DNA of 64,000 bases from Leeuwenhoekiella sp. (GCA_002708845.1 PAPI01000001.1:248001-312000), one strand, 5' to 3'. Shown: positions 37,563 to 47,040, numbered from the stretch's first letter. Translations and numbers: made by a program. Notes: a model not told the origin generated them from the letters alone.

Positions 37563-38992
37563 CAATCACTTAAGGCCACATTAATTGCCAAACCGCCTTC
37601 ACTGGTTTCCTTGTATTTGGAGTTCATATCTTTCGCCGTCTGCCACATCGTCTCAATCACCTTGTCTAAAGGCACTTTGGCGTTGCGTGCATCGGTGTCC
37701 AGTGCCATTTCACAGGCATTGATAGCTTTTATCGCTCCCATCGCGTTACGCTCAATGCAAGGTATTTGTACAAGTCCGCCAATAGGATCACAGGTTAGGC
37801 CCAAATGATGCTCCATTGCGATTTCGCTGGCCATTAGTACCTGTTCGGGAGTACCTTCCATCAGTTCGGCAAGGGCACCTGCTGCCATTGCACTCGACAC
37901 GCCAATCTCGGCCTGACACCCGCCCATTGCTGCAGAAATAGTAGCGCCCTTTTTGAAGAGACTGCCAATCTCACCGGCAACCAGCATAAATTGGCGTACA
38001 TCATCAAAATTAGCATCATGATTTTCAATCACCATATAATACATCATTACCGCAGGAATCACACCGGCACTACCGTTTGTAGGTGCCGTAACCACACGGC
38101 CCAGCGAAGCATTTACCTCATTTACCGCCAGTGCAAAACAGGAAACCCATTTTAAAATTTGCCGGAATTTTACCTCAGTACTGCGAATTGCGGTGATCCA
38201 TTCTTCGGCGTTGGAGTAAGGGCGTTCACCAATTAAGGTTTTATGCGTGTCAAAAGCTCTGCGGCGTACATTGAGACCTCCTGGCAATTTGCCTTCAGTA
38301 TGACAACCGGTGTACATAGAATCGAGCATCACGTTCCAGATGTCTTTTAAACGCGCGTTGATCTCTTCCTCATCACGCAGCGATTTTTCGTTAGCTAAAA
38401 CCAGCTCCGAAATTTTAAGCTTGTGTTCTGCACAAAATGCCAAAAGTTCCTTTCCTGATTGCACCGGATAAGGGAATTCTTCCAGCTTTTTTTGTTGTTT
38501 CTTACTGTTCAACCGTTCTTTTTGAACCACAAAGCCGCCACCAATGGAGTAATAGGTTTCTGAAGTGCGTTTTCCGTTGGAAAGCTGTGCGCGAAACGTG
38601 ATTCCGTTAGGGTGAAATTCCTTAAACTTTTTATTAAAAACGATTTGCTCGGAAGGATTGAATGCAATTTCCTTTTCCGAATTGAGCAGCAGCAGATTTT
38701 TAGTTTTGATACGTTCCGTAATCTGTGGAATCTCTTCTACCGGAAACTGCTGCGGGTCTAACCCTTCAAGACCGAGCATTACAGCTATATCTGTGGCGTG
38801 ACCCTTACCGGTGAGTGAGAGGGAGCCGTACAGTTCTACCTGAATTTCGCTTACCTGGTCGAAATGGCCTTTAGCTTTTAGTTTCTCAATCCACCGCATC
38901 GCAGCCCTCCAGGGACCTAGCGTGTGCGAGCTTGAGGGACCAACGCCTATCTTCAACATATCAAAAACACTGATGCTTTCTATCTTACGCAT
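37559..38992 (-). CDS. sdaA: L-serine ammonia-lyase, iron-sulfur-dependent (single chain)
   Basis: Deaminates L-serine to pyruvate using a [4Fe-4S] cluster. The 477 residues combine the beta domain ([13 protein letters not shown] near residue 18) and alpha domain ([20 protein letters not shown] near 365) in one chain, as in type 2 enzymes. Cluster cysteines lie in [21 protein letters not shown] and the later [12 protein letters not shown] block. The protein ends exactly in a cysteine (SDC), as in enzymes where the C-terminal Cys occupies the cluster site when substrate is absent. The stop codon overlaps that of the MACPF gene on the other strand. Confidence 0.95.
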   Translation of the reverse strand: MRKIESISVFDMLKIGVGPSSSHTLGPWRAAMRWIEKLKAKGHFDQVSEIQVELYGSLSLTGKGHATDIAVMLGLEGLDPQQFPVEEIPQITERIKTKNLLLLNSEKEIAFNPSEQIVFNKKFKEFHPNGITFRAQLSNGKRTSETYYSIGGGFVVQKERLNSKKQQKKLEEFPYPVQSGKELLAFCAEHKLKISELVLANEKSLRDEEEINARLKDIWNVMLDSMYTGCHTEGKLPGGLNVRRRAFDTHKTLIGERPYSNAEEWITAIRSTEVKFRQILKWVSCFALAVNEVNASLGRVVTAPTNGSAGVIPAVMMYYMVIENHDANFDDVRQFMLVAGEIGSLFKKGATISAAMGGCQAEIGVSSAMAAGALAELMEGTPEQVLMASEIAMEHHLGLTCDPIGGLVQIPCIERNAMGAIKAINACEMALDTDARNAKVPLDKVIETMWQTAKDMNSKYKETSEGGLAINVALSDC

Positions 38993-39064
38993 AACTGAAA
39001 TTTGGGGCTAAATATAGAATAAATGATAGAGCTATAGCGTTTGAATTCCTATTGTTAATTAACA

Positions 39065-39114
39065 GGATTATTTCCATCAAATTGGATTATTTCCATAATT
39101 TTGAAGTATGGAAA
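39065..39114 (+). promoter_or_regulatory. umuDC promoter region with 13-bp direct repeat and overlapping inverted repeat
   Basis: GGATTATTTCCAT occurs at 39065-39077 and again at 39084-39096, 19 bases apart start to start. The second copy overlaps TAATTTTG (a -7 box) and pairs as an inverted repeat with ATGGAAAT that begins at the umuD start codon (39108). This is a strong candidate operator for the damage-response operon. Confidence 0.6.
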
Positions 39115-39479
39115 TTGATTTTGTAGCCCCAGTAACAGTACCCGATGAGGTTCACCAGGCCGGAACTTCAGAGCAGACCGGTTTTCCGAGTCCGGCAACG
39201 CACTATCTTGAAAGTCGTATTGATCTCAATCGCATACTTACGAAGAATCGGGATGCAACCTTTTTCATTCGTATAAAAGGAGATGGGTATCGCGAGTATC
39301 AGATTTTGGATAAGGATGTAGTTATTGTGGATCGCTCGTTACCGCCACATCCCGGTAAGTTAGCGGTGGTAGTGGAAGACGGAAATTTTAAAATCCAACG
39401 TCTGGTTTCAAACCTCAAAGATCGGGAAGAGCTCACGCTTTGGGGTATGATTACGTTTATTATACACGATGTCAAATGA
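39108..39479 (+). CDS. umuD: UmuD-like protein lacking both catalytic residues
   Basis: S24 peptidase-fold subunit of a UmuD2C-type translesion polymerase, 123 residues. By alignment with the E. coli protein as I remember it, the cleavage region is kept (T24-G25-FPSPA matching C24-G25-FPSPA). The catalytic serine in GDSM is replaced by glycine (GDGY), and the catalytic lysine in FTVKKL is replaced by glutamine (FKIQRL). The segment after it is also shorter. Self-cleavage to UmuD' therefore looks impossible. The gene overlaps umuC by ATGA, so it is clearly a functional partner gene and not a decayed fragment. It may act as a non-cleavable or permanently primed subunit. Confidence 0.88.
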   Translation: MEIDFVAPVTVPDEVHQAGTSEQTGFPSPATHYLESRIDLNRILTKNRDATFFIRIKGDGYREYQILDKDVVIVDRSLPPHPGKLAVVVEDGNFKIQRLVSNLKDREELTLWGMITFIIHDVK

Positions 39480-40753
39480 TTGCATTGGTAGATTGTAATA
39501 GTTTTTACGCGTCTTGTGAGCAGGTTTTCAGACCCGATTTGTGGGGAAAACCTGTGGTGGTACTGAGCAATAATGATGGATGTGTGATTGCGGCCAATAA
39601 GGAGGCCAAAGCGCTCACCGAAATACCGATGTTTGAGCCGGTTTTTAAAATCAAAAAACTGTTGATTGAAAACCGGGTTGAGTTTTTTTCGTCTAACTAC
39701 ACTTTATACGGCGAAATGTCGCAGCGGGTTATGAATACGCTAAAGCTTTTCTCGCCACAAGTTGAGATTTATAGTGTTGATGAGTCTTTTGTAGATCTGG
39801 CCAATATGCGGTTTGTAGACCTTCGTGAGCACGGCTTTGCTATAAAAGAAACGGTCCTGAAGCATACCGGCCTTCCGGTAGGTGTGGGGATTGCACCGAC
39901 TAAAGTTTTGGCGAAACTGGCCAACAAAATGGCCAAGAAAATTAAAAAGTACGATCACGTTTGTGTTTTAGATACGCATGAGAAATGCGTAGAGGCCTTG
40001 AAAGATGCCGAACTCAAGGATATCTGGGGAATAGGTAAAAAGCACCGGCAGCGTCTGCACAATCGAGGTGTTTTTAAGGCTTATGAATTTGCCTACGAGG
40101 TGTCGGTTGACTGGGTACGAAAGCATATGACTGTTGTGGGGGAACGGATCTGGCGTGAATTGCGGGGCGAGCCCTGCCTTTCCCTTGAGATGCTTCCAAA
40201 AGCTAAAAAGGCGATTGGGACGGCGAAATCTTTTGGTTCAAAACTTACAAGTCTCGACTTAATCGAAGAGGCCTGCGCGTATTATATTGCAGAGGTTAGC
40301 GAAGTGTTGCGCAAACAGCATTCGTGTGCCCAGTACATTCAGGTTTTTTTACAAACCAATTACCACAGCGAGCGCGATAAACAATACTCTAAAAGTGTGA
40401 CCGTGACCTTACCCACCGCGTCAAATAACACCTATGTACTCACCCGTGAAGCCAAAAAAGCCCTGCACAGCATCTACAAACCCGGCTATCGCTATAAAAA
40501 AGTTGGGGTAAACCTGAGTGGACTCATCCCTCAGGAATTTGTGCAGACCAGTTTGTTTGATGCTGAAATTCCGGCTTGTCGGTCTGATTTGATGAAAACC
40601 ATCGACAAGATCAACCAGAAGTTTGGGAAATCTACGGTTTCTTCAGCTTTGGTAGGTAACCGAATGAATCAATGGGAATTGATAAAAAAAGATCGCAGTC
40701 CGCGGTATACTACCCAGTGGAGCGAGTTGCTGACGATTGATTCGGAGTTTTAG
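39476..40753 (+). CDS. umuC: Y-family DNA polymerase, UmuC-like catalytic subunit of Pol V
   Basis: Error-prone translesion DNA polymerase. The N-terminus [15 protein letters not shown] carries the first catalytic Asp with the steric-gate region, and the Asp-Glu pair is in [10 protein letters not shown] near residue 100. Little-finger and UmuC-type C-terminal regions follow; 425 residues is the usual UmuC length (DinB is ~350-360). The start ATG 39476 overlaps the umuD stop (ATGA), so an upstream in-frame ATG at 39440 is not needed. Expression is probably damage-induced through the repeat-rich operator ahead of umuD. Confidence 0.95.
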   Translation: MIALVDCNSFYASCEQVFRPDLWGKPVVVLSNNDGCVIAANKEAKALTEIPMFEPVFKIKKLLIENRVEFFSSNYTLYGEMSQRVMNTLKLFSPQVEIYSVDESFVDLANMRFVDLREHGFAIKETVLKHTGLPVGVGIAPTKVLAKLANKMAKKIKKYDHVCVLDTHEKCVEALKDAELKDIWGIGKKHRQRLHNRGVFKAYEFAYEVSVDWVRKHMTVVGERIWRELRGEPCLSLEMLPKAKKAIGTAKSFGSKLTSLDLIEEACAYYIAEVSEVLRKQHSCAQYIQVFLQTNYHSERDKQYSKSVTVTLPTASNNTYVLTREAKKALHSIYKPGYRYKKVGVNLSGLIPQEFVQTSLFDAEIPACRSDLMKTIDKINQKFGKSTVSSALVGNRMNQWELIKKDRSPRYTTQWSELLTIDSEF

Positions 40754-40915
40754 ATGGTAGACAGAAGACATGAGATTTTAGAAAAGAGACAAGAGAAGAA
40801 AGATTAAAGAATAGAGACGTAAGAGAATAGAGAAATCGGAAATACGAAAGTTGAAATACGAAAAATTAAATCGGAAATTAGAAATCCAAAAATCAGGATT
40901 GCCCCTTAAATATTA
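40754..40915. repeat. Low-complexity intergenic stretch of the TAGA/GAGA/GAAAT type
   Basis: Degenerate reiteration of motifs such as TAGAGACGTAAGAGAATAG and GGAAATACGAAAGTTGAAAT after umuC. Similar stretches lie at 23264-23297, 29447-29490, 30496-30535, 32656-32755 and 44665-44890, always between genes. Confidence 0.6.
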
Positions 40916-40930
40916 AACTTCGAGCAATAA

Positions 40931-40968
40931 AAACGACCGCCAAGTATCAACTGACGGTCGTTTATATT
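40931..40968 (-). terminator. Terminator downstream of the alcohol dehydrogenase gene
   Basis: AAACGACCG (40931-40939) pairs with CGGTCGTTT (40955-40963). Read on the minus strand the stem is followed by a T-run, so it ends the transcript of the gene at 40987; it may also act weakly on umuC. Confidence 0.8.
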
Positions 40969-40986
40969 CTAAATATTTATTTTTTA

Positions 40987-41991
40987 TTACGGAACCAAAA
41001 CCACGCGGAAACGGGCTTTGTTGTTCATCATTTTGCTGAAGGCTTCTTCTACGTCGTCAAACTTGAAGGTTTCGATCATGGGTTTGGTGCCAGTAAGGGC
41101 GCTAAAGTTTAGCGTGTCTTCACTTTCTATAGCGGTACCACTGGGCCATCCGGAAACCGATTTTCGTGCCATCAACAATTGCATAGGCGATACTTTTACC
41201 GGATCTCCCGTCGCACCAATACAAATGAGTTCGCCATCAATCCCGAGTCCGTCTATGACTGAGGTTATGGCATCAGCATACGGAGCCGTGGCCACGATAA
41301 GTTTTGCACCGCCCAGTTTTTGCAATTCTTCAACAGCGTCCTGATCGTCGGTCGCAATAAAATGATGCGCACCCAGGTCGTGGGCGAGTTTCTTTTTGTC
41401 TTCTGAAGTCGAAATCGCAACCGTGCGCATTCCCATTTTGTTGGCATATTGTACCGCCAAATGCCCCAGGCCACCTATTCCCTGAACGGCAACCACGTCA
41501 CCGGCTTTGATATTGCTGTTACGCATCGCATTATACACGGTAATTCCGGCACAAAGGAGCGGAGCTGCTTCTTCAGATTTCAGTTCTTCGGGGATGGCCG
41601 CAATGGCTTCCTGAGGCGCAGTCATATATTCGGCATAACCGCCGTCATAGGAAATTCCGGAGATTTTTGCGTTTTCGCAATTGATAAACATTCCGCGACG
41701 ACAGGGCTCGCATTCAAAGCAATGTCCACCGTGCCAGCCTACACCCACACGTTGTCCTTTTTTCCATTGGGAAACGTCAGCCCCAACTTCTTCAACGATT
41801 CCTACCACTTCGTGACCGGGCACACGGGGATATTCAATTCCCGGGAAATGGCCTTCTTTAACCATATTGTCACTGTGGCAAATGCCGCAGGCTTCTACTT
41901 TAATAAGGATTTCGTTTGATTTTGGTTTTGGGATGTCTACATCAACAATGTTGAAGTCGGCACCCGCTTTTGGCACTTGTATGGCTTTCAT
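40987..41991 (-). CDS. Zinc-dependent alcohol dehydrogenase (AdhP-like)
   Basis: Medium-chain dehydrogenase/reductase, 334 residues. Catalytic zinc ligands are C35 and H60 (in GHE), with a further Cys (C147-type position in LLCAGIT). The four structural-zinc cysteines are at 91, 94, 97 and 105. The Rossmann motif QGIGGLGHLA is the usual GxGGLG coenzyme loop. It most resembles AdhP/cinnamyl-alcohol-dehydrogenase-like enzymes, which interconvert primary alcohols and aldehydes with NAD(P)H. It stands alone with its own terminator. The exact substrate is not predictable. Confidence 0.93.
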   Translation of the reverse strand: MKAIQVPKAGADFNIVDVDIPKPKSNEILIKVEACGICHSDNMVKEGHFPGIEYPRVPGHEVVGIVEEVGADVSQWKKGQRVGVGWHGGHCFECEPCRRGMFINCENAKISGISYDGGYAEYMTAPQEAIAAIPEELKSEEAAPLLCAGITVYNAMRNSNIKAGDVVAVQGIGGLGHLAVQYANKMGMRTVAISTSEDKKKLAHDLGAHHFIATDDQDAVEELQKLGGAKLIVATAPYADAITSVIDGLGIDGELICIGATGDPVKVSPMQLLMARKSVSGWPSGTAIESEDTLNFSALTGTKPMIETFKFDDVEEAFSKMMNNKARFRVVLVP

Positions 41992-42092
41992 AATTTCTTT
42001 TTTTGGTTTAAACTGAATTTACAAAAGAGAATAGTTCTTATGAGCCAAGGCTTTGTTAAAGCAAGAATGTGCAAAGCGAAAACCTCAAATTT

Positions 42093-42773
42093 CTAGTTAT
42101 AGAGTAGCGAAAGTATAATGAAGGGAACCAGATTATTGAGCGTATGAGCTGCCATCGACCAAACAATATGTTTATTTTTTAGTTTGATATACCCAAAAAC
42201 AAAGCCAGAAGCAATACGCGGTAGTATGTGAAAAAACAAGGGCAGATTCAGGGTAAACACGGTCACATAATTATTGACGTGCATAAGCCCAAATGCGATG
42301 GAGGTTAAAATCCATAGCACTATGTAATACTTGCTGAGCCAAACGCGCAGATGCCGTAATTTATAGGGATTGATAAGCTGAATGCCTACATAGGTAAGGC
42401 AGCCCAGGAATATAAACAGGAACAGCACCCGTACCAGCCAGTGTACATCTTCGGGGATGAAGAGGGCAGCAGCATAAACCAACCAGGAGGCACAAAAAAG
42501 AACGGCATCAAAATGGGAAGGTTTTAGCAGTGTGCGAAACATACATTCTTCAATCACGGGTGCGACGATAAGGATCATCACAGCCGCTTTAAACGAATTG
42601 GTGCGCAACAGCTCTACAATTCCGCTTTGGGAGTAGTCTGAAGTTTCCAGGCCGGGAAAAACGGCTGAAAGAATCAATTTTGTAATTCCGATCAAAAAGT
42701 AAATGCCAAAAAGCCACAGCAAGCTGCGGTATAACATACGTTTCTTAGAAGTGGAATCTACTGGGGCTGTCAC
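42093..42773 (-). CDS. CPBP-family intramembrane glutamic protease-like protein
   Basis: Membrane protein with about six hydrophobic segments in 226 residues. The family motifs are present: E75-E76-x3-R80 in the segment VIEECMFR, an FGLMHVNN histidine motif near residue 163 and a final HTLNNLVPF motif. CPBP (CAAX protease/bacteriocin-processing) proteins cleave prenylated or small membrane-associated peptides, or act in bacteriocin self-immunity. It lies nine bases after the Lrp-type regulator gene on the same strand and is probably co-transcribed with it. No bacteriocin-like peptide gene was seen nearby. Confidence 0.87.
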   Translation of the reverse strand: MTAPVDSTSKKRMLYRSLLWLFGIYFLIGITKLILSAVFPGLETSDYSQSGIVELLRTNSFKAAVMILIVAPVIEECMFRTLLKPSHFDAVLFCASWLVYAAALFIPEDVHWLVRVLFLFIFLGCLTYVGIQLINPYKLRHLRVWLSKYYIVLWILTSIAFGLMHVNNYVTVFTLNLPLFFHILPRIASGFVFGYIKLKNKHIVWSMAAHTLNNLVPFIILSLLYN

Positions 42774-42782
42774 AAGCAGGAA

Positions 42783-43244
42783 TTAAAATAACGGAATCAC
42801 CGTAGCGCGTTTTACTTCGTTGAGTACAAAGGTGCTTTTTATTTGAGAAACATTGGGCAACGCGGCCAGTTTTCCGGAAGAAAAGGTGTGGTAGGCCTGT
42901 AAATCTTTAACCACCACTTTTAGCAAAAAGTCATTTGCACCGCCCATAAGGTAACACTCCACCACTTCGGGGATGTCTGCAATGGCTTTGTCAAAAGATT
43001 CGAGCGCATCGAGTTTTTGACTTTCAAGCGAGACGGAGCAAAACACAACCATGACCGTATCCAGTTTAGACGGGTCGAGCACGCCTACGTATTTCTTAAT
43101 CAGACCTTCCTGCTCATAGCGTTTGATGCGCTCGTAAATGGGCGTTTTAGTCAAATTTAAGCGGGAAGCGATATCCTTAATTGGGGTTTTGCTGTCTTCC
43201 TGCAGAATAGCCAGCAGTTTTTTATCGGTGTCGTCAAGTTTCAT
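42783..43244 (-). CDS. Lrp/AsnC-family transcriptional regulator
   Basis: A 153-residue regulator with an N-terminal winged helix-turn-helix (DSKTPIKDIASRLNLTKTPIYERIKRYEQEG, here split across residues ~16-47) and a C-terminal RAM/ACT-like ligand domain (~65-145, containing GGANDFLLKVVVKD). Such proteins sense amino acids and control neighbouring metabolic genes. It is divergent from the cystathionine gamma-synthase-family gene 158 bases away, an arrangement that suggests it controls that gene, and it probably forms an operon with the CPBP protease gene. Confidence 0.93.
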   Translation of the reverse strand: MKLDDTDKKLLAILQEDSKTPIKDIASRLNLTKTPIYERIKRYEQEGLIKKYVGVLDPSKLDTVMVVFCSVSLESQKLDALESFDKAIADIPEVVECYLMGGANDFLLKVVVKDLQAYHTFSSGKLAALPNVSQIKSTFVLNEVKRATVIPLF

Positions 43245-43370
43245 AAAGGGAAATTTTCCGTGTTGAGGGTATTCAGATAGGGTTGTGTGTTATTTATTCC
43301 TGATTTATTGGTTAAATTAGGAAAAATTATGGATTTATTGAAGTATTCCAAATTTGAGTTTGGTTATTGC

Positions 43371-43378
43371 TAGTTTTG
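43371..43378 (+). promoter_or_regulatory. Candidate -7 box ahead of the cystathionine gamma-synthase-family gene
   Basis: TAGTTTTG fits TAnnTTTG, 24 bases before the ATG. A TTG lies 14 bases upstream, closer than the usual 17-23 spacing, so an activator such as the divergent Lrp protein may be needed. Confidence 0.3.
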
Positions 43379-43402
43379 CCAAACACTTTAAATCTGATAG
43401 AT

Positions 43403-44638
43403 ATGCATCCCGAAAGCTTAATGATGACCCACGGTTATAAACCCGAACTTTCTGAAGGCGCGATTAAACCGCCGGTTTTTCAGACTTCGACTTTTGTTTT
43501 TAAAACCGCAGAAGCCGGGAAAGCATTTTTTGAAGTCGCTTACGGACTTCGGGAAAAAGCAGATCAGGAAGAGTTGGGGCTTATCTACAGCCGCATCAAC
43601 AATCCCAATCTGGAGATTTTAGAAGACCGGCTGTCACTTTGGGATAAAGCCGAGCAGTGCGCGGTTTTTGAAAGCGGCATGTCTGCCATAAGTACCGTGA
43701 TGCTTGAGTTTTTAAAACCCGGCGACCTGTTGTTGTATAGCAGACCTACCTACGGCGGCACCGATCATTTTATCAATCACTTTTTGAAGGAAATAGGAGT
43801 GGAGGCCATAGGCTTCAGACCCGATCACAAAGAAGATGAAATCGCTAAGCTCATCGAAGAATCTGGAAAAGCAGACCGGCTGAGTCTTATTTATATAGAA
43901 ACTCCTGCAAACCCGACTAACGAACTTATTGACATCGCGATGTGCCGAAGACTGGCAGATCGGTATACCAGTGGCACTAAAAAAGTATATCTGGCGACTG
44001 ACAATACCTATATGGGGCCGCTTTGGTGCAGTCCGTTGGAGCACGGTGCCGATCTTGTGATTTACTCGGCTACCAAATACCTGGGCGGGCATAGCGATCT
44101 GATCGCCGGTGCGGTATTGGGGAATACCGAAGTGATGCAACGCATTAAAGTATTACGCACGTTTTTGGGGAATATGGCGAGTCCGCATACGTGCTGGTTG
44201 CTGTTGCGCAGCCTGGAAACCCTGAAAGTACGTATGGAACAGCAGGCACGAACTGCAGAACGCGTAGCGGCTTATCTGGTAAAGCATCCTAAAATTTTAA
44301 AAGTGCATTATTTGGGTTGTCTGCCCGAAGCTTCTGAAGCTTATGCCTTGTACAAGCGGCAATATAAATCTCCCGGAGCGATGATTGCTTTTGAAGTAAA
44401 AGGTAAAGAAGCCGAAGCCTTTAAATTTCTAAATAGTCTTAAACTGGTAAAACTGGCGGTAAGTCTGGGCAGCACCGAAAGTCTGGGTCAGCATCCCGCC
44501 ACGATGACACACGTAGGCCTTGATCCCGAAATGAAAGAATTTATGGGCATCAATGAACGCCTGGTTCGTTTGTCTGTAGGTCTGGAACAAGAAGAAGACC
44601 TCATTGCAGATATTGAAAATGCGTTGAGCCTGGTTTAG
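43403..44638 (+). CDS. Cystathionine gamma-synthase-family PLP enzyme
   Basis: Cys/Met metabolism PLP-dependent enzyme, 411 residues from ATG 43403 (MHPESLMMTHGYKPEL). The PLP lysine is K225 in YSATKYLGGHSD, with S-rich phosphate contacts and the substrate-binding arginines near the C-terminus (RLSVGLE). Members include cystathionine gamma-synthase, cystathionine gamma-lyase and methionine gamma-lyase; sequence alone does not decide. A divergent Lrp-type regulator suggests amino-acid-responsive control, which would suit a catabolic gamma-lyase. Confidence 0.88.
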   Translation: MHPESLMMTHGYKPELSEGAIKPPVFQTSTFVFKTAEAGKAFFEVAYGLREKADQEELGLIYSRINNPNLEILEDRLSLWDKAEQCAVFESGMSAISTVMLEFLKPGDLLLYSRPTYGGTDHFINHFLKEIGVEAIGFRPDHKEDEIAKLIEESGKADRLSLIYIETPANPTNELIDIAMCRRLADRYTSGTKKVYLATDNTYMGPLWCSPLEHGADLVIYSATKYLGGHSDLIAGAVLGNTEVMQRIKVLRTFLGNMASPHTCWLLLRSLETLKVRMEQQARTAERVAAYLVKHPKILKVHYLGCLPEASEAYALYKRQYKSPGAMIAFEVKGKEAEAFKFLNSLKLVKLAVSLGSTESLGQHPATMTHVGLDPEMKEFMGINERLVRLSVGLEQEEDLIADIENALSLV

Positions 44639-45093
44639 GGTTTTGTGTTTGTTGTTGGCTATTGAGGATTTCTCTCTTCTTTAGTCTTATCTCTTTACTC
44701 TACACTCTACTCGAGTCTTCGTTTTCGTGCTTTAAAACATACGACAGATGTGATTTCTCCCTACCGGTCGAAATGACTAAGAATTCAGGTTAGATCGAAT
44801 TTCTAATTTCGTATTTCTGATTTTTTCTTGTTTCTCAAGTCTCTCATCTCCAGTCTCAAATCTAACATCTCCCGTCTTTCGTCTCAATTCCGCAAGAGGG
44901 ATAGCAGTGGAAATCCTTGTGGGGTCTTTAGCCCACAAGATTGCAGCGTATAGCCCGACAGCCGGGCGCTCTTTTTGCGCGTGGCTGACTTGCCCTAAAA
45001 GAAATTCTGACAGCTTGTCAGTGATTTTGTGGTGGCACAAAGATTGACTTTAAGTGAGCGAACAAAATTTAATAACACTTAAAATTATATATA
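44639..45093. other. Gene-free stretch upstream of dnaK
   Basis: 455 bases with no convincing gene. The left half (44665-44890) is low-complexity TCTCAAGTCTC-type repeat sequence, and the right half holds a structured element (44894-44985) and then an AT-rich dnaK upstream region. I could not find a clear -7/-33 promoter for dnaK. Confidence 0.7.
44894..44985 (-). ncRNA. Structured flavobacterial intergenic element (possibly the Flavo-1 RNA type)
   Basis: Contains CTTGTGGG (44916-44923) pairing with CCCACAAG (44932-44939), GCCCG (44953-44957) pairing with CGGGC (44962-44966), and a GCGC/GCGC stem, framed by GGGATAGCAGTGGAAATCC and GATTGCAGCGTATAGCCCG. I recall similar GATAGnAGnGG...GCAGCGnATAGCCC elements at many intergenic sites in flavobacteria, and suspect correspondence with the Rfam Flavo-1 motif, but cannot confirm this. 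The strand is uncertain. Confidence 0.35.
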
Positions 45094-47010
45094 ATGAGTA
45101 AAATCATAGGAATCGACTTAGGTACTACAAACTCGTGCGTTGCTGTAATGGAAGGTAACGAGCCTGTGGTAATACCTAACGGGGAAGGAAAACGAACTAC
45201 ACCTTCGGTAATTGCATTTGTAGAAGGTGGCGAAATTAAAGTAGGGGACCCTGCAAAAAGACAAGCGGTAACTAACCCAACCAAAACGATCTCTTCGATC
45301 AAGCGTTTTATGGGGAATAAGTTTAGCGAGTCTTCTAAAGAAGCAGAGAACGCTGCTTATAAAGTAGTAAAAGGAGATAATGATACGCCACGTGTAGATG
45401 TGGATGGTCGTTTGTATACTCCACAAGAATTGTCTGCAATGATTCTTCAAAAAATGAAGAAAACTGCAGAAGATTATTTAGGTCAGGACGTAACCGGGGC
45501 GGTAATTACAGTACCTGCATACTTTAATGACTCGCAGCGTCAGGCAACTAAAGAAGCCGGTGAGATTGCAGGTCTTAAAGTAGAACGTATCATTAATGAG
45601 CCTACTGCAGCGGCATTGGCTTACGGTCTTGATAAAAAAGACAGCGACCAGAAAATCGTAGTATTTGACTTTGGTGGTGGTACGCATGACGTGTCTATCC
45701 TGGAATTGGGTGACGGTGTGTTTGAAGTACTGGCTACAGACGGTGACACGCACTTAGGTGGTGATGACGTAGATAGCAAAATCATCAACTGGCTAGCTGA
45801 AGAATTTAAGGCTGAAGAAGATATGGATCTTCGTAAAGATCCTATGGCACTTCAACGTTTAAAAGAAGCTGCTGAAAAGGCGAAGATTGAATTATCATCT
45901 TCTAACCAGACTGAAATCAACTTACCTTATGTAACGGCTACTGCAAGCGGACCAAAACACCTTGTACGTACCTTAACCCGCTCTAAATTTGAGCAGTTGA
46001 TTGACGATCTTGTAAAACGTACTATTGAGCCTTGTGAGTCTGCATTGAAAGCTGCCGGACTTTCTAAGAGCGATATCGACGAGATTATCTTAGTAGGTGG
46101 TTCTACCCGTATTCCTGCAGTACAGGAAGCTGTAGAAAAGTTCTTTGGTAAGAAGCCTAGTAAAGGTGTAAACCCTGATGAAGTAGTTGCTGTAGGTGCT
46201 GCTATACAAGGTGGTGTACTTACCGGTGATGTGAAAGATGTATTGTTACTTGATGTAACGCCTCTTTCTTTAGGTATTGAAACTATGGGTGGTGTGATGA
46301 CCAAATTAATTGAGGCCAACACAACGATCCCTACTAAAAAGTCACAGGTATTCTCTACCGCAGCAGACAATCAGCCAAGTGTTGAGATTCACGTACTGCA
46401 AGGGGAGCGCCCAATGGCCAATGATAACAAAACCATAGGTCGTTTTCACTTAGATGGTATTCCACCAGCACAACGTGGTACCCCTCAAATTGAAGTAACC
46501 TTTGATATTGATGCTAACGGTATCATCAAAGTAAGTGCTGAAGATAAGGCTACCGGTAAGAAACAGGATATCCGTATCGAAGCTTCTTCTGGTCTTACCG
46601 AAGAGGAAATCAAAAAGATGAAGGCGGAAGCTGAAGCCAATGCTGAAGCTGATGCTAAAGCGAAAGAAAAGGTAGATAAATTGAACGAAGCCGATCAGAT
46701 GGTATTCCAAACTGAAAAGCTCTTGAAAGAATCTGGCGATAAACTTTCTGCTGATAATAAGTCTAAGATTGAAGGTGCGCTTGAAGAATTGAAAAAAGCA
46801 CACGCAACCGGTGAACTTGAAAAAGTACAGCCTGCTCTTGATAATCTGAATGAGATCTGGAAATCTGCTTCTGAGGAGATTTACAAAGCTCAGGCAGAAG
46901 GAGCACAGGGTGCACAACCGGGACCTGATGCAGGACAGCCAGCGGGCGATAGTGCAGAAGGCGCTTCAGGAAGTGACGTAGAAGACGTAGATTTTGAAGA
47001 GGTTAAATAA
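45094..47010 (+). CDS. dnaK: Chaperone Hsp70 (DnaK)
   Basis: ATP-dependent Hsp70 chaperone, 638 residues. The ATPase domain begins with [17 protein letters not shown], followed by the [14 protein letters not shown] phosphate loop near residue 192 and the [11 protein letters not shown] adenosine motif near 333. The linker [16 protein letters not shown] leads to the substrate-binding domain (~390-505), and the helical lid ends in the typical acidic [10 protein letters not shown]. No grpE or dnaJ adjoins. A structured intergenic element lies ~110 bases upstream and a strong terminator downstream, so it is expressed alone. Confidence 0.98.
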   Translation: MSKIIGIDLGTTNSCVAVMEGNEPVVIPNGEGKRTTPSVIAFVEGGEIKVGDPAKRQAVTNPTKTISSIKRFMGNKFSESSKEAENAAYKVVKGDNDTPRVDVDGRLYTPQELSAMILQKMKKTAEDYLGQDVTGAVITVPAYFNDSQRQATKEAGEIAGLKVERIINEPTAAALAYGLDKKDSDQKIVVFDFGGGTHDVSILELGDGVFEVLATDGDTHLGGDDVDSKIINWLAEEFKAEEDMDLRKDPMALQRLKEAAEKAKIELSSSNQTEINLPYVTATASGPKHLVRTLTRSKFEQLIDDLVKRTIEPCESALKAAGLSKSDIDEIILVGGSTRIPAVQEAVEKFFGKKPSKGVNPDEVVAVGAAIQGGVLTGDVKDVLLLDVTPLSLGIETMGGVMTKLIEANTTIPTKKSQVFSTAADNQPSVEIHVLQGERPMANDNKTIGRFHLDGIPPAQRGTPQIEVTFDIDANGIIKVSAEDKATGKKQDIRIEASSGLTEEEIKKMKAEAEANAEADAKAKEKVDKLNEADQMVFQTEKLLKESGDKLSADNKSKIEGALEELKKAHATGELEKVQPALDNLNEIWKSASEEIYKAQAEGAQGAQPGPDAGQPAGDSAEGASGSDVEDVDFEEVK

Positions 47011-47040
47011 TCTCGATAAAATCGAAACTTATAAATATCT

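Noticed and set aside
41449-41919. 156-codon ORF antisense to the alcohol dehydrogenase gene
   Set aside because: It mirrors codon usage of the real gene; the zinc-ligand pattern clearly places the gene on the minus strand.
43367-43402. Upstream TTG start for the cystathionine gamma-synthase-family gene
   Set aside because: The TTG overlaps the region of the -7-like box, and the ATG at 43403 gives the family-typical N-terminus.
44777-45040. 87-codon minus-strand ORF upstream of dnaK
   Set aside because: It runs through the low-complexity repeat and the structured element; its composition follows those repeats and it resembles nothing known. I treat it as spurious.
46450-46917. 155-codon ORF antisense to dnaK (also others at 45118-45450 and 45927-46370)
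   Set aside because: They are shadows of the strongly biased dnaK reading frame, with Phe/Leu/Arg-rich products and no family features.
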